Positions 1 to 12,008 of a stretch of DNA of 64,000 nucleotides are shown here, one piece after another. Within the stretch, counting starts at the first letter, position 1. Every line of letters starts with the position of its first letter. The position numbers and the translations under genes were made by a program. The notes below the pieces were generated by a model. The model saw only the letters and a list, made by a program, of their open reading frames with translations, ran no database searches and had not been told where the DNA came from. Origin of the DNA: Whalleya microplaca (taxonomy: Eukaryota > Ascomycota > Sordariomycetes > Xylariales > Xylariaceae); the NCBI GenBank assembly GCA_022497155.1, contig MU385759.1, forward strand, positions 62,001-126,000. The letters run 5' to 3'.

Positions 1-1469
1 TCGGTTATCACTCGAGAGAAGAAAATCATGGGGATGCAGGGCCTTTTTACATCTATTACACGAAAGTTCAAGCTGAACAGTCGGGCACTACAACGTTCGG
101 TAGTACTGCGATAGTACCTTGCCTAAGGAAGCCCGCTGCAACTAGTCTAGGCCTGTTACCACATAAGAGTTTCTTATTGTCAGTGCTGAACTCGGCTCAA
201 GCATTATTAGTGAAGTATCTAAATTTTCAAGTGAAATTATCACCGATACTATCACGGGTGACTACCTACCTGGTTGTGGTTAAGTGAGCTCGTCCTCTTA
301 TGGAAGCTTAATGGAGAAATACGGTTGAGGACTAAGGAATTTTTGTCGAGGCAACTACTCAATGCAAAATTTGGAAACACGTGTAAGCTGGGAAAGGAAG
401 ACTGAGAAGAGAATTTGGTATAGTGTGTATGTAGGGAATTAGAATAATGTATTGCAATTGAGTATAGTAAAATTGAACTGCTGGAGAAGAGCGGGAAAGC
501 GGTATGTGCAATACATGAGACAAGAGTAGAGGCTAGGCATACACTAGAAAATGGTTCTACGAGAGGGTAAAGGTGATACGGTATGTAACGTTGTCCGGAT
601 GATTATTGTTGTTGTCCATGTTGGCTTGCTGCTCGTATGGGGGCTCCTCATACGGCACGTTTGCTTTGCTGAAAATCATGTAGGACATCCCAGAATTACT
701 CTATGTATACGGAATATTATATTTATCATACTCGTGGGTTTTTCTTGAGAATTTTCATTGAACACAATAAACATATTACTGAAATAAAAGGCCAGTAGTT
801 GGCATTATACTAGTAGCTAGAATATTGTTCATATTGCTCATATTGCTCATATATTTTATCTTCTGTGAATGAGTTGAAGAGTGATAAATATATGGTTGAT
901 GGTTGCTGAAGTGGAAGTGTGAGATCAATGTTCTCAATGCTCTTGTTATTGGTGTGGCTGATGGAATGAGGCGGTGCTATCTTTAATTGCCCTAAGCAGC
1001 TGAATTTGTGACATGACTGGCTGAACCAATCCTGTACTTGGGTTTAAGCTGTTGTGGCTTGGGTACGTGACAAAATCGCCAACTGAACCCTGTCAGGCAT
1101 TCCCAAGCTTGACGTTTTCGGTGGGTCGATACAAGCTACCTTCACCTCCATACATTTTATTCCGTACTCCCAACACAGAAACCCACTCTGCCACTACGGA
1201 AGCCAACACATGCTTGCCAGCGAATCTCGAGACTAACAAATCTCGTCCGATTCGATCTGTCTCTCCCGAAACTTCCCTCACTCTGAACAGATCATCGAGC
1301 ACAGGGTGTTGACGCCATATAAAACCCACGGGTTCTCGTTCCGTCCCTCATACCTAATCCTCATAATCCTCGACTTCGATAGATGCATCGCCCTCGACCC
1401 CGGCGTCCATTTACGCGATAGACGATTATAGTAAACGCGATCGCGCTGGATCCTCACTATGCTAGAAAT
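1..1469. other. Intergenic, left edge
   Basis: I see no supportable gene here. The short open frames lack intron signals and recognisable composition. The last 150 bases form the likely promoter and leader of the telomere-binding gene, including a TATAAAA at 1318-1324. Confidence 0.6.
1318..1324 (+). promoter_or_regulatory. TATA-like box of the telomere-binding gene
   Basis: TATAAAA lies about 150 bases upstream of the ATG at 1470, a plausible spacing for a fungal core promoter. No transcription start can be read from sequence, so this is an inference from motif and position. Confidence 0.4.
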
Positions 1470-4400
1470 ATGGAGATCACGAACACCTCAGATCCGCTTC
1501 GAGAGCTTGGAGCCGCAACACAGACTGCCATTGCAGATCTAAACCCTAACCTTTCAGACTCGACATCTCGCGCCGTTCGTGGTGTCGTCACTATTACTTG
1601 GCCATACAACTCCGTCAAGAACGCCTTTTCATTCATCCTTGCCGAACCAGACTTCCGTCGACGCCTAAACAAGGGACAAGTCCGCATCGGTTTCAACGGA
1701 TCCTCTGCCAAGGTTGTTGGTGACAGTGGACTGAGCAGCGGCGATGAAGTCCTTGTAGGTTTGGACGGTGTTGTGTGGGAGCCAGAACAAACGAAGAAGC
1801 GCCAGAGTCTCCCAGGTTCTGGAATAGATTGGAAGCTGAAATTCGAGGAAAAACTTTTGCTCCAGGTACGCATCTGTGCCCGCCATATCATATCACGCCA
1901 GTTACTAAATTCTAATCCGTTCATAGGTTACTCTCGGTGAGACAGGCGAGACTCGACTCATTGCTATTGACCACCCGCTGCCAGTTGAACCTTCGAAATC
2001 TGTCGAAGCGCCATCGACTGAGATCACACGAGCCGAAGACGCTTCCCCTCCGAGTCTCCCACCGAGTCTCCCAGCTTCCACACCGCTTAGGAATGTAGGC
2101 GTGGCTAGACTGAATGATGGTGAATATGCATCTCCGGCGTTTATCAAGAGAGCTAGGGTATCATACGGCTCCCTTTTTGAAGACGGGTACGACATATTCG
2201 AGGAAGATGGCGGAGTAAGAGGAGGTAGCCGAAAAAGAATGCGGTTCGGGCGTGAAAGCGGTGCCTGGAGATACAGCAGCCTGTCTCGAAGCCCTGAACC
2301 GGCGGTACCCGTCCACGGCGATGTTGTTGGGCAGGATGAAGAACACGCAAGCTCGCCACCGCGACAAGGGATGACCGATGAAGGATGTCAAACTATGGAA
2401 CTCGACGTCCCAGTCTCTTCGCCGCTTCAGACAAACGTCAATATTGAAGAAGCGCGCAAGAGTCCCAATTTGCCTCCGGTAGAAGAACCGGTTGATCATC
2501 CTCAAGGAGCTATGGTCGATCAGGGTGTTCAAGGATACCCCCAGAGCGAATGGCCTAATTCGATACCTGCATCTCACCCACCGTTTGGTTCCACCGGCAT
2601 GCTTCCCAGCAGCGGATTTGACCTACCTGCGTTCCCATCCGGCCTTAATGGCGCCGGTGATAACCCGCAGCAAGGATGGGATCACAGGCACGCTGATTTC
2701 GCGCCAGAAAGTCATCCTAAGGATACACTTGCCCTACCATATTCGGCGGGTCCCCCGCTATCGAACGGCTTCGCCAATACGTATGAAAGTCAACACCCCC
2801 TGGAACTTGAGGGAGCAAGGCTACGAAGCCGTAGCCGTTCACTAAGCGAACCAAACAATTTGGCTGTTGAAGATGCTGAGCATAATGGCGACATTCATCA
2901 TGGTGACATTCATCATGGTCTTCCGGTTAATGACCAATATTATACCCTCCACGCTCCCGAGCCTAGTATGGCTTATCCACCCTTAGACCCCCCAGACGAG
3001 GAAAAGATCCAGTCAACTCTACCAGAGACACTCCACGACTATCCCCAGTCTTATTTACACGAAAACCAAGGATACTCTCATGACATTTTGGACGCGGGAA
3101 AAAATCCCTTTAGCCAAGGGGCCCCGACAATCGAAAACCGGAGGTTTTCTTCCTGGGCTACTATTAACAACAACCCCCAAGTGACACCTATGCCACAAAC
3201 TGATCGATTGGGCAGTGCAGATGGTCATACACCCGATGCTGCAGTCGTCATAGACGAGAGTGATGACGAAGATCCAGCACCCACGCCTACTGCTGTGGAA
3301 GACACTGTTATGGACAGGCGTGCCGACGCTCTCGAAACGTACGAAGATGCGGAAGCTGAAGACGAGGTCGATGCAGAGAATTCAGATGATGACGAGCCGG
3401 AGTATGACGCTGATGAAATAGGTGGTGACTATGATACAAGAAACTACGTTGGCCCGGATGACGACGAGGATGATAGTCACGATGAGGATCTACGACCGAA
3501 TGATGTAGAACCGGAATTCGACGAGGCCGAGAGCTGGGACGAGGAGGATGAAGACGAAGAGAATGCCGAATACGACAGCGAGGATGAAACGGACAACAGC
3601 GATGCTGAGAATGTGCCGCCGAAACCTCCCTCGCAACCTCAGGTCATTGATCTCATCTCATCGTCGGAGGATGAAGGAGAAGAAGAAGAAGAAGAGACAA
3701 CTATGGCTCAGCTACTGTCTCGCACAGTTCCTAGCAGTTCCTCACAAAACGTGCCTAGTCAATCACTTGGGCCTGGTTCTCAAAGTGATAATGAGGAATA
3801 TGAGGAGGGATATGAAGAGGAATATGAAGAAGACATCGATGAACAACAAGACCAAGAATTCGAGGAAGAGTCGGAAGAGTCGGAAGCAGAAAGATCGAAT
3901 CACGAAGTCATGCGGTCAAGCTCTCTAATATCTCCTAATGGTATTCAAGACATTAAAGCCCTAGACAAGGAAGAGGAGGAAGCAGAGGAGCTTCCTGAGG
4001 ACCACGACATGGGAGAAGTACGTCATGACATAGACCCCCAACCTCAGTCCAGTGAGCCTGAGAAACCGTATCCCAATGGTTTTTCTAAGGACCAAGAAGA
4101 TCCACCGAGGCCTGGTCCGATAGAATCTATTGCCATCAAGGATGGGGGCGAGGATAATGACATGCAAGACGTGGAGGAAGAGGCGGAACTCGTCGTCCCG
4201 CAATCCGCGGCTGATGGACTTGAGATTCTGAGACGAGCGATTGAGAACGAGACAAACCCCAAAGATCAACTCGGAACATCGGATGATATGCCGGAAGAGA
4301 TGATCATTGAAAAGTCCTTGGTTGAGCGCAAGAAACCTCCGACGGCTCATATCGAAGCAGTGCAGGTGGAAGACGACTTGCGGGAGACTGAAGAGAATGG

Positions 4401-6267
4401 GCCAATTGATACGGTACCTGCTATACCAAATGCTGTATCCAAGCCGCAGCCGCTCGTCTTGAGTGCGGACCAGAATGTCGAAGTCAATGCACCATCATCT
4501 CCACCATTAACACTGTCTTTCAAATCTCAAGCCACAGAAGAGAGGATGGAGACTTTATTAGAAGAGAATACGATCATCACGCAAGGACTAGCGAATCAGC
4601 TTCCAACGCCCTTCGATTCATTCTTATCACAAGTAGTGGACGCTTCCGCGAACCTGGACTCTGCAGCGGCCATTTCAATGGAGGTCGACAAGGATGAAGT
4701 GCAGCACCCTTCCGAACCTAGAGACGCTCTCGCTGAGGAGGACGCAGTTGCTGTTAAGCCGTCAATGGACATATTGAAACCTACAGGAATCATTGAAGAC
4801 GCTACAGAATCTATTGAAATAGATGCGGCTGAAACTACTAGCGCTGAACAAGGACCTTCACTTGATGAGAAGCATGCAGAAGCCACGGATTCTACGGAAG
4901 CGGGACTCGTTGGCACTATTGAGACTGCAGCAGAACAGTTTCATGTTATCGAGCAAGCTCGGGAAAGTTCAGTGTCTGCCCGTTTAGCTATTTCCCCGAG
5001 CTTGACCGTCGAGAGTCAGATTACTGGCGAAATCACACAAGCTGATGTGCTAGAGTCAACGCCCAAAGCTGAGACCTCAGATGAAGCTCAAGTCTTACAG
5101 GAAGCTGATGCGGATGTCTCCGGTATTGGTCTGTCGTTCGTGTCGCAGATGGAAGGCGATGAAGAGCTGCAAGCTAGTATATTGGAAGACTCCCCTGACC
5201 TTGAAGAGGAGCTTGACCCGGAAGTTCTAGACGCACTATCCGAGAACGAGTCTCATAGCCGTTTCGAAGACGACACGGATGAAGTGATCCAGTCTTACAT
5301 CAGAGACCGGGATGACGCTCTAGAAGAGACACTCGAGATCCGAAAGCAGTTGCTAGAGACGCAAGAGGCTGCGGAGACATCTGCATCACCGCAGTCAAAT
5401 ATCATCGACGAGGAAGTAGACGCTCCCGAGTCGCAACCACACACGGATTCTAGTGTGCAGCTTGCGCGAGCTGCAAATGCATCTAGACGGGCTAGACGAC
5501 AGCGTGATGCAGAATCAAACGGCGTTCACCCACATGCGCAACCCGTTGACCTTCACAGCAGTCCAACCTCCGAGGAGGAGGACTCAAGCGTACAGCTCGC
5601 TCGCGCTTCGCTAAAAAAGTCGCCCCAAATCGAGCCAGACAACCCGTCGATGACAGCAGCCAAGCTGAAGCTATCCCGCCATCTCCGAGACGAACTCCCC
5701 GACTGCACGCCCCTGAAGCTCCTGCGACTGCACCTACGGAGGAAGCTGGACGTGATGGCCGTGGCGACGATGCAGCCGCCGGCGCCGCGCCGCGCCAAGG
5801 GCGGCCCGCGCGAGTACATGCTCTCGTTCACGGTCTCGGACCACACGGTCGGCCCGCACGCCGTCGCCGAGGTGCAGTTCTACCGCCCGCACATCGACTT
5901 CCTGCCCCGCGTCAAGACCGGCGACGTCGTGCTGCTGCGCCGCTTCACCGTCGTCGCGCTGCCCCGCAAGGGCTTCGGCCTGCGCACTAACGACGAGTCC
6001 AGCTGGGCCGTCTTCGAAGCCCCCCAACACCACCCTGATCATAAGGGTGAGGATGGGGATGGGAGTGGGGATGGGAGTGGGGATGAGGGTGAGGGTGAGG
6101 GAGTCCGCCCCGCGCAGATCCGCGGCCCGCCCATCGAGTACGGCAGCAAGGAGACCACGTACGTGGCCGACTTGCGCACGTGGTTCGGGCTGCTGGACGA
6201 CGAAAAGGCGCGGGCGCTGCTCGCGCGCGCGAATCGGAAGATCGTCGATGCAGGTAAATCCAAATAG
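1470..6267 (+). CDS. Telomeric single-stranded DNA-binding protein (POT1/Cdc13-type Telo_bind domain)
   Basis: Two exons, 1470-1865 and 1927-6267, joined across a 61-base GT-AG intron in phase 0, give about 1578 residues. Residues about 35-120 look like a small beta-rich (OB-like) domain. A very long acidic, low-complexity middle follows. The last ~205 residues (from about 1374) resemble the Telo_bind OB fold, with a basic helix and the segments MLSFTVSDHTV, EVQFYRPHIDFLP and KTGDVVLLRRFTV. The family binds single-stranded telomeric DNA in the nucleus. Two SUMO-interaction-like motifs (VVID and VIDL, each followed by acidic and serine residues) lie near residues 572 and 705. A nonapeptide DSSVQLARA occurs twice (about 1306 and 1351). 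The domain holds a Gly/Asp/Ser simple repeat coded at 6047-6100, and coding sequence from about 5690 is strikingly GC-rich. The final codons could be replaced by a further 3' exon. The DNA-binding assignment rests on the C-terminus. Confidence 0.88.
1866..1926 (+). other. Intron of the telomere-binding gene
   Basis: GTACGC donor after CTCCAG and a TTCATAG acceptor. Removing it joins two frames in phase 0 (ends LLLQ, resumes VTLGETGETR). The minus-strand frames overlapping here are shadows. Confidence 0.85.
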
Positions 6268-8294
6268 GGATGGGTTTGGGCTGCCATGGGCTTTTCAACG
6301 TGATATAATTAAAAGTTTCCGCTACGCCACGCCACACCAGCTAGCTAGGTAGTTAGTTGGTCTTCGTTGTTTATATATGTCTAGTTGCCGGTGGTCCGGT
6401 AGTGCTAGCATGGCATGCATACATTGATAGATAATATGAACGCGAAAGGGGGCTGGAAAAGGGGCTGGAACTGGAACTGAGGGGGGGCATTTGGCATTTG
6501 ACATGGCAGCAAGCAAAGCAAAGCATTGTGGTTAGCTAGCATTTTGCTATTGATTGATCATTGACATATTCATGTTATCTGTTTTTGTTCGCCGCTTTTG
6601 TGTGATGTAGAGGGATGTGACTATGCTTCTGAAGATACCCTGATTGTTGATTGTATGTGATATACGTAGTCGTGTAGCGACAGCTTGTGTTGATAGACAG
6701 GCTGCTACGAGACGATGATGTCGAGAGGTGTGTAGTCACTTGTGGTCATATCTCATTACATCCTTGCTATAGAGGGATAAGGCTCATATCTAAAGTTGAA
6801 CAGAGAGGTAGGCAACTATAAGCTTAGATGATTGTGTGCACTGTAATATACTGACCAATTGCGGTCAACTTCCGCGTACTAGGACGACTAACCCAGCTTG
6901 CCTATATTGAAATGTATGCTTCATCTTGCATTTAGTAGTTGTTCCGCTATTACCAGAAAGTACCCCTTGGATTTTTCTAAGCCCTACGATGGATTGTCAG
7001 TTTGATAGCATGCAAAACTGATATTGGAATTCGAGTATATCACGTTGCTACTGAAAACTTTTGCTCCTTAAGGGGACAGTTTGGTGGGTAGTAGGTATGT
7101 AGGTAGTTCAATGATACTAGATGCTTACTGCGATGAGCAAGTCCTACCATCGTTCTGGATTTATGCCATCAAGAGCAAGTGAGCTTCAAGATTATCTGCC
7201 CAGACCAATACCAAGGTATCGTTATTTATATTGAGAACAATATGTTAAGGGCCGGCTAGGTATACGTAGGGTGTACCATCACCAACCACTACTCCAGGTG
7301 GTACGACCATTTCTATTGGCCTGAGGATGTAGTAACCCCTAGCGGATAATTTGGCCAGCGCCTATGAATAACGAGCTATCTAACAGAGCGAGGTTGCAAT
7401 AGTGTTGTGAGGAACCCAACTATTATATCTCACTTTATTAGCTTCACAACAATATAGCCTACAGCAAATCCCAAGAGCCTAACCTAGGGCGATGCTCGTC
7501 TACTACTGTAGTAACAGATGTATAGGAGCAAATGGGATACGAATGCATTGAACCGGCTACACTTTTCCTTTCACTGCGGGATTAAAGCGCAATGTTCAGC
7601 TTGCCCAGGACTCTCGGAGGAGGGACTTTAGTTCTTTGTCGAATATTTCCGAAGGTCAGCGGAGCAAAGCGTGATAAGAGGCTCATGTCTCAGATTTATA
7701 TAGTAAGCGTATCAAGCTCACTCATGAAGCACGGGTAGCTATGGCTCATATGAGTATCGCAGCACTGGATGAGATGACAAGATTTGGTAGTAGCGGATAA
7801 GCTTTTTTGTTTGCTGTTTCGCATTCGTAGGATAACAAGATTCTATGTAGCTCACCTTTTCCGTGTATCCAAGAACACTCATGGTTGAATTCAGTCACAG
7901 TAAAGATTATAGAGACATGCAACACGACACTTGGCTAGAACAACCATGAGGTAATACACAGTACTATAACCGGTTGAGGGATGAAGGACATTGACTTTGT
8001 GAACTCGGCCGCCGAGGCAGCTTCTGGGAACAATTGGCCGCGCAGCCGCGTCAGCTACTAACCTAGACCAACTACATGTACTGATTGAAGATACGTCATG
8101 GACTTTACTCTCGGGCAATTACAGGCAGGTACTCAGCCTATGAATTGTGATCCCTTATGTGCTGGCATCGGCATTTGATGTTCACCTGTTACACAGACAA
8201 CGTGCAGTAAATCTGGCCCCTGGTCTGTGGCCTGGGACCTGGGTTTAGACGTTGCCCAGACGAATCATCTCCTAGCTTGCGGCCAGATCCGAGA

Positions 8295-8329
8295 TACGCC
8301 GCCTTACCCCTGCGGAGTAAGGCGGCGTA
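8295..8329. repeat. Perfect 13-bp inverted repeat
   Basis: Arms 8295-8307 and 8317-8329 (TACGCCGCCTTAC and its exact complement) are separated by nine bases. They would form a strong GC-rich hairpin. No gene ends nearby, so a role as a terminator of a known gene is not supported. It may be a relic of a small inverted-repeat element. Confidence 0.75.
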
Positions 8330-10089
8330 CCCTGCGGGCTTTTCCTTCTCTTGGGGTGGATCGAGGCTGCCGACAAACGTAACGACAGCTGGACCAGGCG
8401 TGCTTACACGCAAATGAAGGTGTCATTTGTCTACTGATGTCTCCATTGAAAATGCGTGCTATGAATGTACGAGGCGGTCCGGAGCACGGAGTTACCTAGT
8501 CGTATTTGGGTTTCCAACAGTTCGGGTAGAGCATTTGCCGATTCCCTAGGCCAAGCGAGGCTAGGAGGCTGGAAACTAACACCTTTAGGAGATTTTGGAC
8601 TGTCGAATCGGTGCGTTGGGGCTCAAACAGTGTCGGACTAGTCTCTTCAGAAAATTGTTGTGAAGGAGCCTCAAACGCTAGCAGGTGCATGAAGGTCACC
8701 CGCCTTCTGTACGTGTAGTATGTATGTAAAACCAGTTCTCAAAGGCGGGTTCCGACACAAACATTCACATAGGCATCTTAGGTAAGTAGGTAAATACGGA
8801 TATGCCCACAAGTGCATGTACGCAGTATGTCATACATGAGATTCAGAGTGACCGAAACTGGTGTTGACGTCATGTCAAAGCTGGGATGTAAACTCCGACG
8901 GCAGAGAGGGGGGATCTTAGAATTACATGGGCGACGATAGAGGCAGGAAGTGGACGAAAACGGAAAGTTGCCTCGGTCTGCATGTCAGCTTGTTCTTGTT
9001 CACATGGAACCTCAGCATTCATTGGAGGCAAACCTTGAGATCGGAGATGATGTGCATGACCTCAGATGAGCCTCTACATAGCGGACCTTTCTCTCCGCTC
9101 GCATGTTAGTGCCTGCTTTCCACCAAGCCGGTACCTAATAACAATTCTCATGTCGGCAAGAACGTACGCTACGTGGGGGGCGCAAAGTCCCGATGTGGCA
9201 GTGTGGCTTGTATGATTTCAGTCTTGGGGCAGGATCAACATCGAGATCTCGGTGGTTACGATGAAAGGGATGGCAAGAGAACAGTTCTGTGGCTTTTCCA
9301 AGATTTCGATGATTGCGGTTCTAGAGCCCCAGCCTTGGCCGCTTCCCCCACATAATAGACATCAAAAGTCATGTTGTCATTGTAGACGTAGCTCTGAAGT
9401 TCTAGCCAATCAAAAGAGTGTATTTCAAGCCATCCCTGCAACCATGTGGCGTTTCTGGAGTAGAAGCTCCTAACAGGCAATTCTGATAGGTCGAGAGCTC
9501 CAACGTATCGGCTAGCATCATTATAGCATTCCCATCTTCGTCACTCTAATATCAAAGTAGGTAACTTCACATTGACCATGATGAAATGCTATGTGCAATT
9601 GTCGATTTTATTAGGATAGGAATTGCAATATGGGTATTCACATGATTCCTTGCCAGGTGGAACCGTCTGGTCCTCATTCTAGTGATATAAGTGGTGACGT
9701 CAAGTTATCAGGGGGCAGTCTTCATTCCGCTACCGCAAAACTCTGATGATGCACACAAGCTGACTGCAGCTGTTTGTCTGTTGGAAAAATTGATTACCCC
9801 TCCATTTCTGGTGCAATTCTAGGTGACCATACCAATGCGGCATACCTAGGCACCTCTTTCTACGGCCGGTGGAACAAAGATGTGAACTAGTGATGACGTA
9901 GTGCCCTCATCCACATGATGGGCTTATCCCATACCACAGTACCTAGTACGCTACTGCGTCCGATATGATGCCTGTGCCTGACCTGCTAAGAAGAACCATT
10001 GGCTAACAAGGCAAACTGTTCTCAGGTAGGAAGGCTCTCAGTGGTCTGTAGTTTCCCAGCAGATTGGTTGTGACCATGCTCAGATCCTC

Positions 10090-10097
10090 TATATAAA
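10090..10097 (+). promoter_or_regulatory. TATA box of grg-1 homologue
   Basis: TATATAAA sits 135 bases upstream of the ATG at 10232. A CT- and CAA-rich leader follows, as is usual for highly expressed fungal genes. Confidence 0.6.
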
Positions 10098-10231
10098 CCC
10101 ACCCGCTTCCTCTCTCATATCACTTCTTCTTCCTCCATCTTCATCAACAACAACCTGAAGTCTTCACACAATTCTATCAACCACACTTCACAACAACCAA
10201 ACAAACCAATCAACAACTCACCGTCATCATC

Positions 10232-10573
10232 ATGGACAAGATTCAGAACGCCGCTAACTACGTCACCGACTCCGTCAAGGGTACGATCCTCCCATATCTC
10301 ACCATCTCCTGCCACTGAATTTGTACTGACATGTCACCACATAGGTGCTACCCACGGTGCTTCCAAGGAGGCCAACAAGGAGGTCGCCAAGGACAGCAAT
10401 GCCAGCCTCGGCACTCGGTAAGCTCCTCCTCACGATATTTCCTGGTTATCAATAGTCTTGTTCTAACACATTCCCATAGCGCTTCTGCCGGCAAGGACGC
10501 TCTAGGTGACAAGGTTGACGAGAAGAAGTCCAACACTTCGGCCAGCGTCAACAAGGAGGCTGCCAAGCACTAA
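10232..10573 (+). CDS. grg-1: Glucose-repressible / clock-controlled small protein (Grg1/CCG-1 family)
   Basis: Three exons (10232-10280, 10345-10417, 10480-10573) give a 71-residue hydrophilic protein, the usual length for the family. It starts MDKIQNAANYVTDSVKG and contains Lys/Ala/Ser/Asn-rich segments (ASKEANKEVAKDSNAS, SASVNKEAAKH). Both introns (64 and 62 bases) are GT-AG and the phases match. In Neurospora the homologue is a very abundant, glucose-repressed, clock- and stress-controlled transcript. Its biochemical function is not established, although its sequence resembles unstructured stress proteins. A consensus TATA box lies 135 bases upstream and the 5' leader is rich in CT and CAA, consistent with strong expression. 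Homology is seen directly; regulation here is inferred from the family. Confidence 0.93.
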
Positions 10574-11141
10574 GCTCCTCCACCCTGTACCAACAGCCTT
10601 GACTGTACGATGAAGGAACATGATTCATGGCGTCGGGGATACAGACTTATTTCTTTTGTGATGGCACGGAATGATGGATTGACTGGTTTCCCGAGACAAC
10701 ATCTGCAGACTCCCAATACCCCTAAGATAGCTTAGAATTGAGCTGCTATTACTGCCAAAAGACTCTTACCTCTTTCACAACGTGACACTATGACTATGAC
10801 CATGAAACTACTTTCAAATGTGAAATTAAATTATAGTTGATTTTAATCATCGCTATAACTGTCAAGCAATCGCCAATTCATTGCTTTTTTCCGACATACT
10901 GAAGACTTCACAAAAAACCGGGATGAGGACTTGCACGAAAAGAAGGTATTTCCCTTTTTGGTAACTGACCAAATTGGGTCGTGCGCACGGACCCTCGTGG
11001 ATGAGACATCTCCACCTTAAGCTTAGGAGATGTCTCATCTCCACCATTGCCGAATCACTTCTACACTTTCGAGACGGCTTCACTATACGCAGTGCACTAT
11101 AACAACTCCGCAGAACAATAAACGAAATCAATTCCGTCGCA
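10574..11141. other. Intergenic between grg-1 and EBP gene
   Basis: This holds the grg-1 3' end and the EBP-family promoter. The only clear structure is the inverted repeat at 11000-11039. A minus-strand open frame here overlaps the EBP gene and has no supporting features. Confidence 0.6.
11000..11039. repeat. Perfect 14-bp inverted repeat upstream of EBP gene
   Basis: Arms 11000-11013 and 11026-11039 (GATGAGACATCTCC and its exact complement) flank a 12-base centre that itself holds the palindrome TAAGCTTA. It lies about 100 bases before the ATG at 11142, so it is either a promoter operator-like site or a 5' leader hairpin. Confidence 0.75.
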
Positions 11142-12008
11142 ATGGATTCATTCATAGACTCCCTACCCGCCGACTTATTCGACCAGACGACGCTCGTCTC
11201 GCTCGCGGCGACCGTGGCCATCCTGGCCGTAGCCTACCTGCTCTCGCTACAGGCTCTCGACCGGCATACGACGTCGGGAAGCCAGCGCTTCCTGTTCATC
11301 TGGCACGCGTTCGACGCGCTGATCCACTTCACGCTGGAGGGTAGCTTCCTGTACCACTGCTTCTTCAGCTGGATCCCGTTGTCGAGCGTGTCCAACCCGC
11401 TGGCGCTCGCGCCCACCGCCCACAACTTCCTCGGCTACACCAACCGCGCCTACGGGCCCCAGGCCGGTGGCGACAATCCCTTCGCGCAGCTGTGGATGGT
11501 GTATGCGAAGGCGGACCGGAGGTGGGCTGGTGCTGATCTGGTAAGGCTGTCTCCTCTTCCCTGCGTGCATTTGCGGATACCGAGACATACATGAGCTCAA
11601 TTGCGCTACACTGCGCTATATCGTACGGACCCATGCTAATATGTGCCTTTTCTCTCTTCTTCCCCACAGGCCGTCATCAGTCTCGAGCTCCTGACCGTCT
11701 TCGTGACGGGCCCGCTGGCGTGCGCGATCTGCTACGGCATCGCGAAGAAGGACCCGCGCACCAACATCCTGATGATCGTGATCGCGACCATGGAGCTGTA
11801 CGGCGGCTTCATCACCTTCTGCCCCGAGTGGCTGACCATGAACTACAACCTCGACGCCAGCAACTTCATGTACAAGTGGGTGTACCTGGTCTTCTTCAAC
11901 ATGCTGTGGGTCTTCATCCCGCTGTACGCCGTCGGGGTCGCCGTCAGGGACATCAACGATGCTTTTGCCGTCCGGAGCAAGGTTGTGGCTTCGAGCAAGG
12001 ATAAATGA
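11142..12008 (+). CDS. Emopamil-binding protein (EXPERA/EBP sterol isomerase-like) membrane protein
   Basis: Exons 11142-11540 and 11670-12008, joined across a 129-base GT-AG intron in phase 0, give 245 residues. Four to five hydrophobic helices are visible (about 18-38, 50-75, 134-155, 163-185, 210-230). The EBP signature is present: His55, Asp58, His62 and Glu66 in WHAFDALIHFTLEGSF, WMVYAKADRRW near 118, Glu139 followed by a Gly-Pro, and MELYGGFITFCPEW. EBP enzymes move the C8-C9 sterol double bond in the ER. Filamentous fungi usually use Erg2 for that step, so the substrate here could be another isoprenoid or sterol. The coding sequence is strongly GC-rich at third positions. Family assignment is firm; substrate is unknown. 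Confidence 0.9.

Larger units (their letters stand above)
6268..10231. other. Long intergenic spacer (about 4 kb)
   Basis: I see no intact gene. It contains a perfect 13-bp inverted repeat at 8295-8329 and a minus-strand stretch around 9200-9560 with overlapping protein-like frames that are broken by stops and could be a gene relic. The last few hundred bases are the grg-1 promoter, with a CCCCT stress-element-like motif near 9797 and a TATA box at 10090. Confidence 0.6.
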
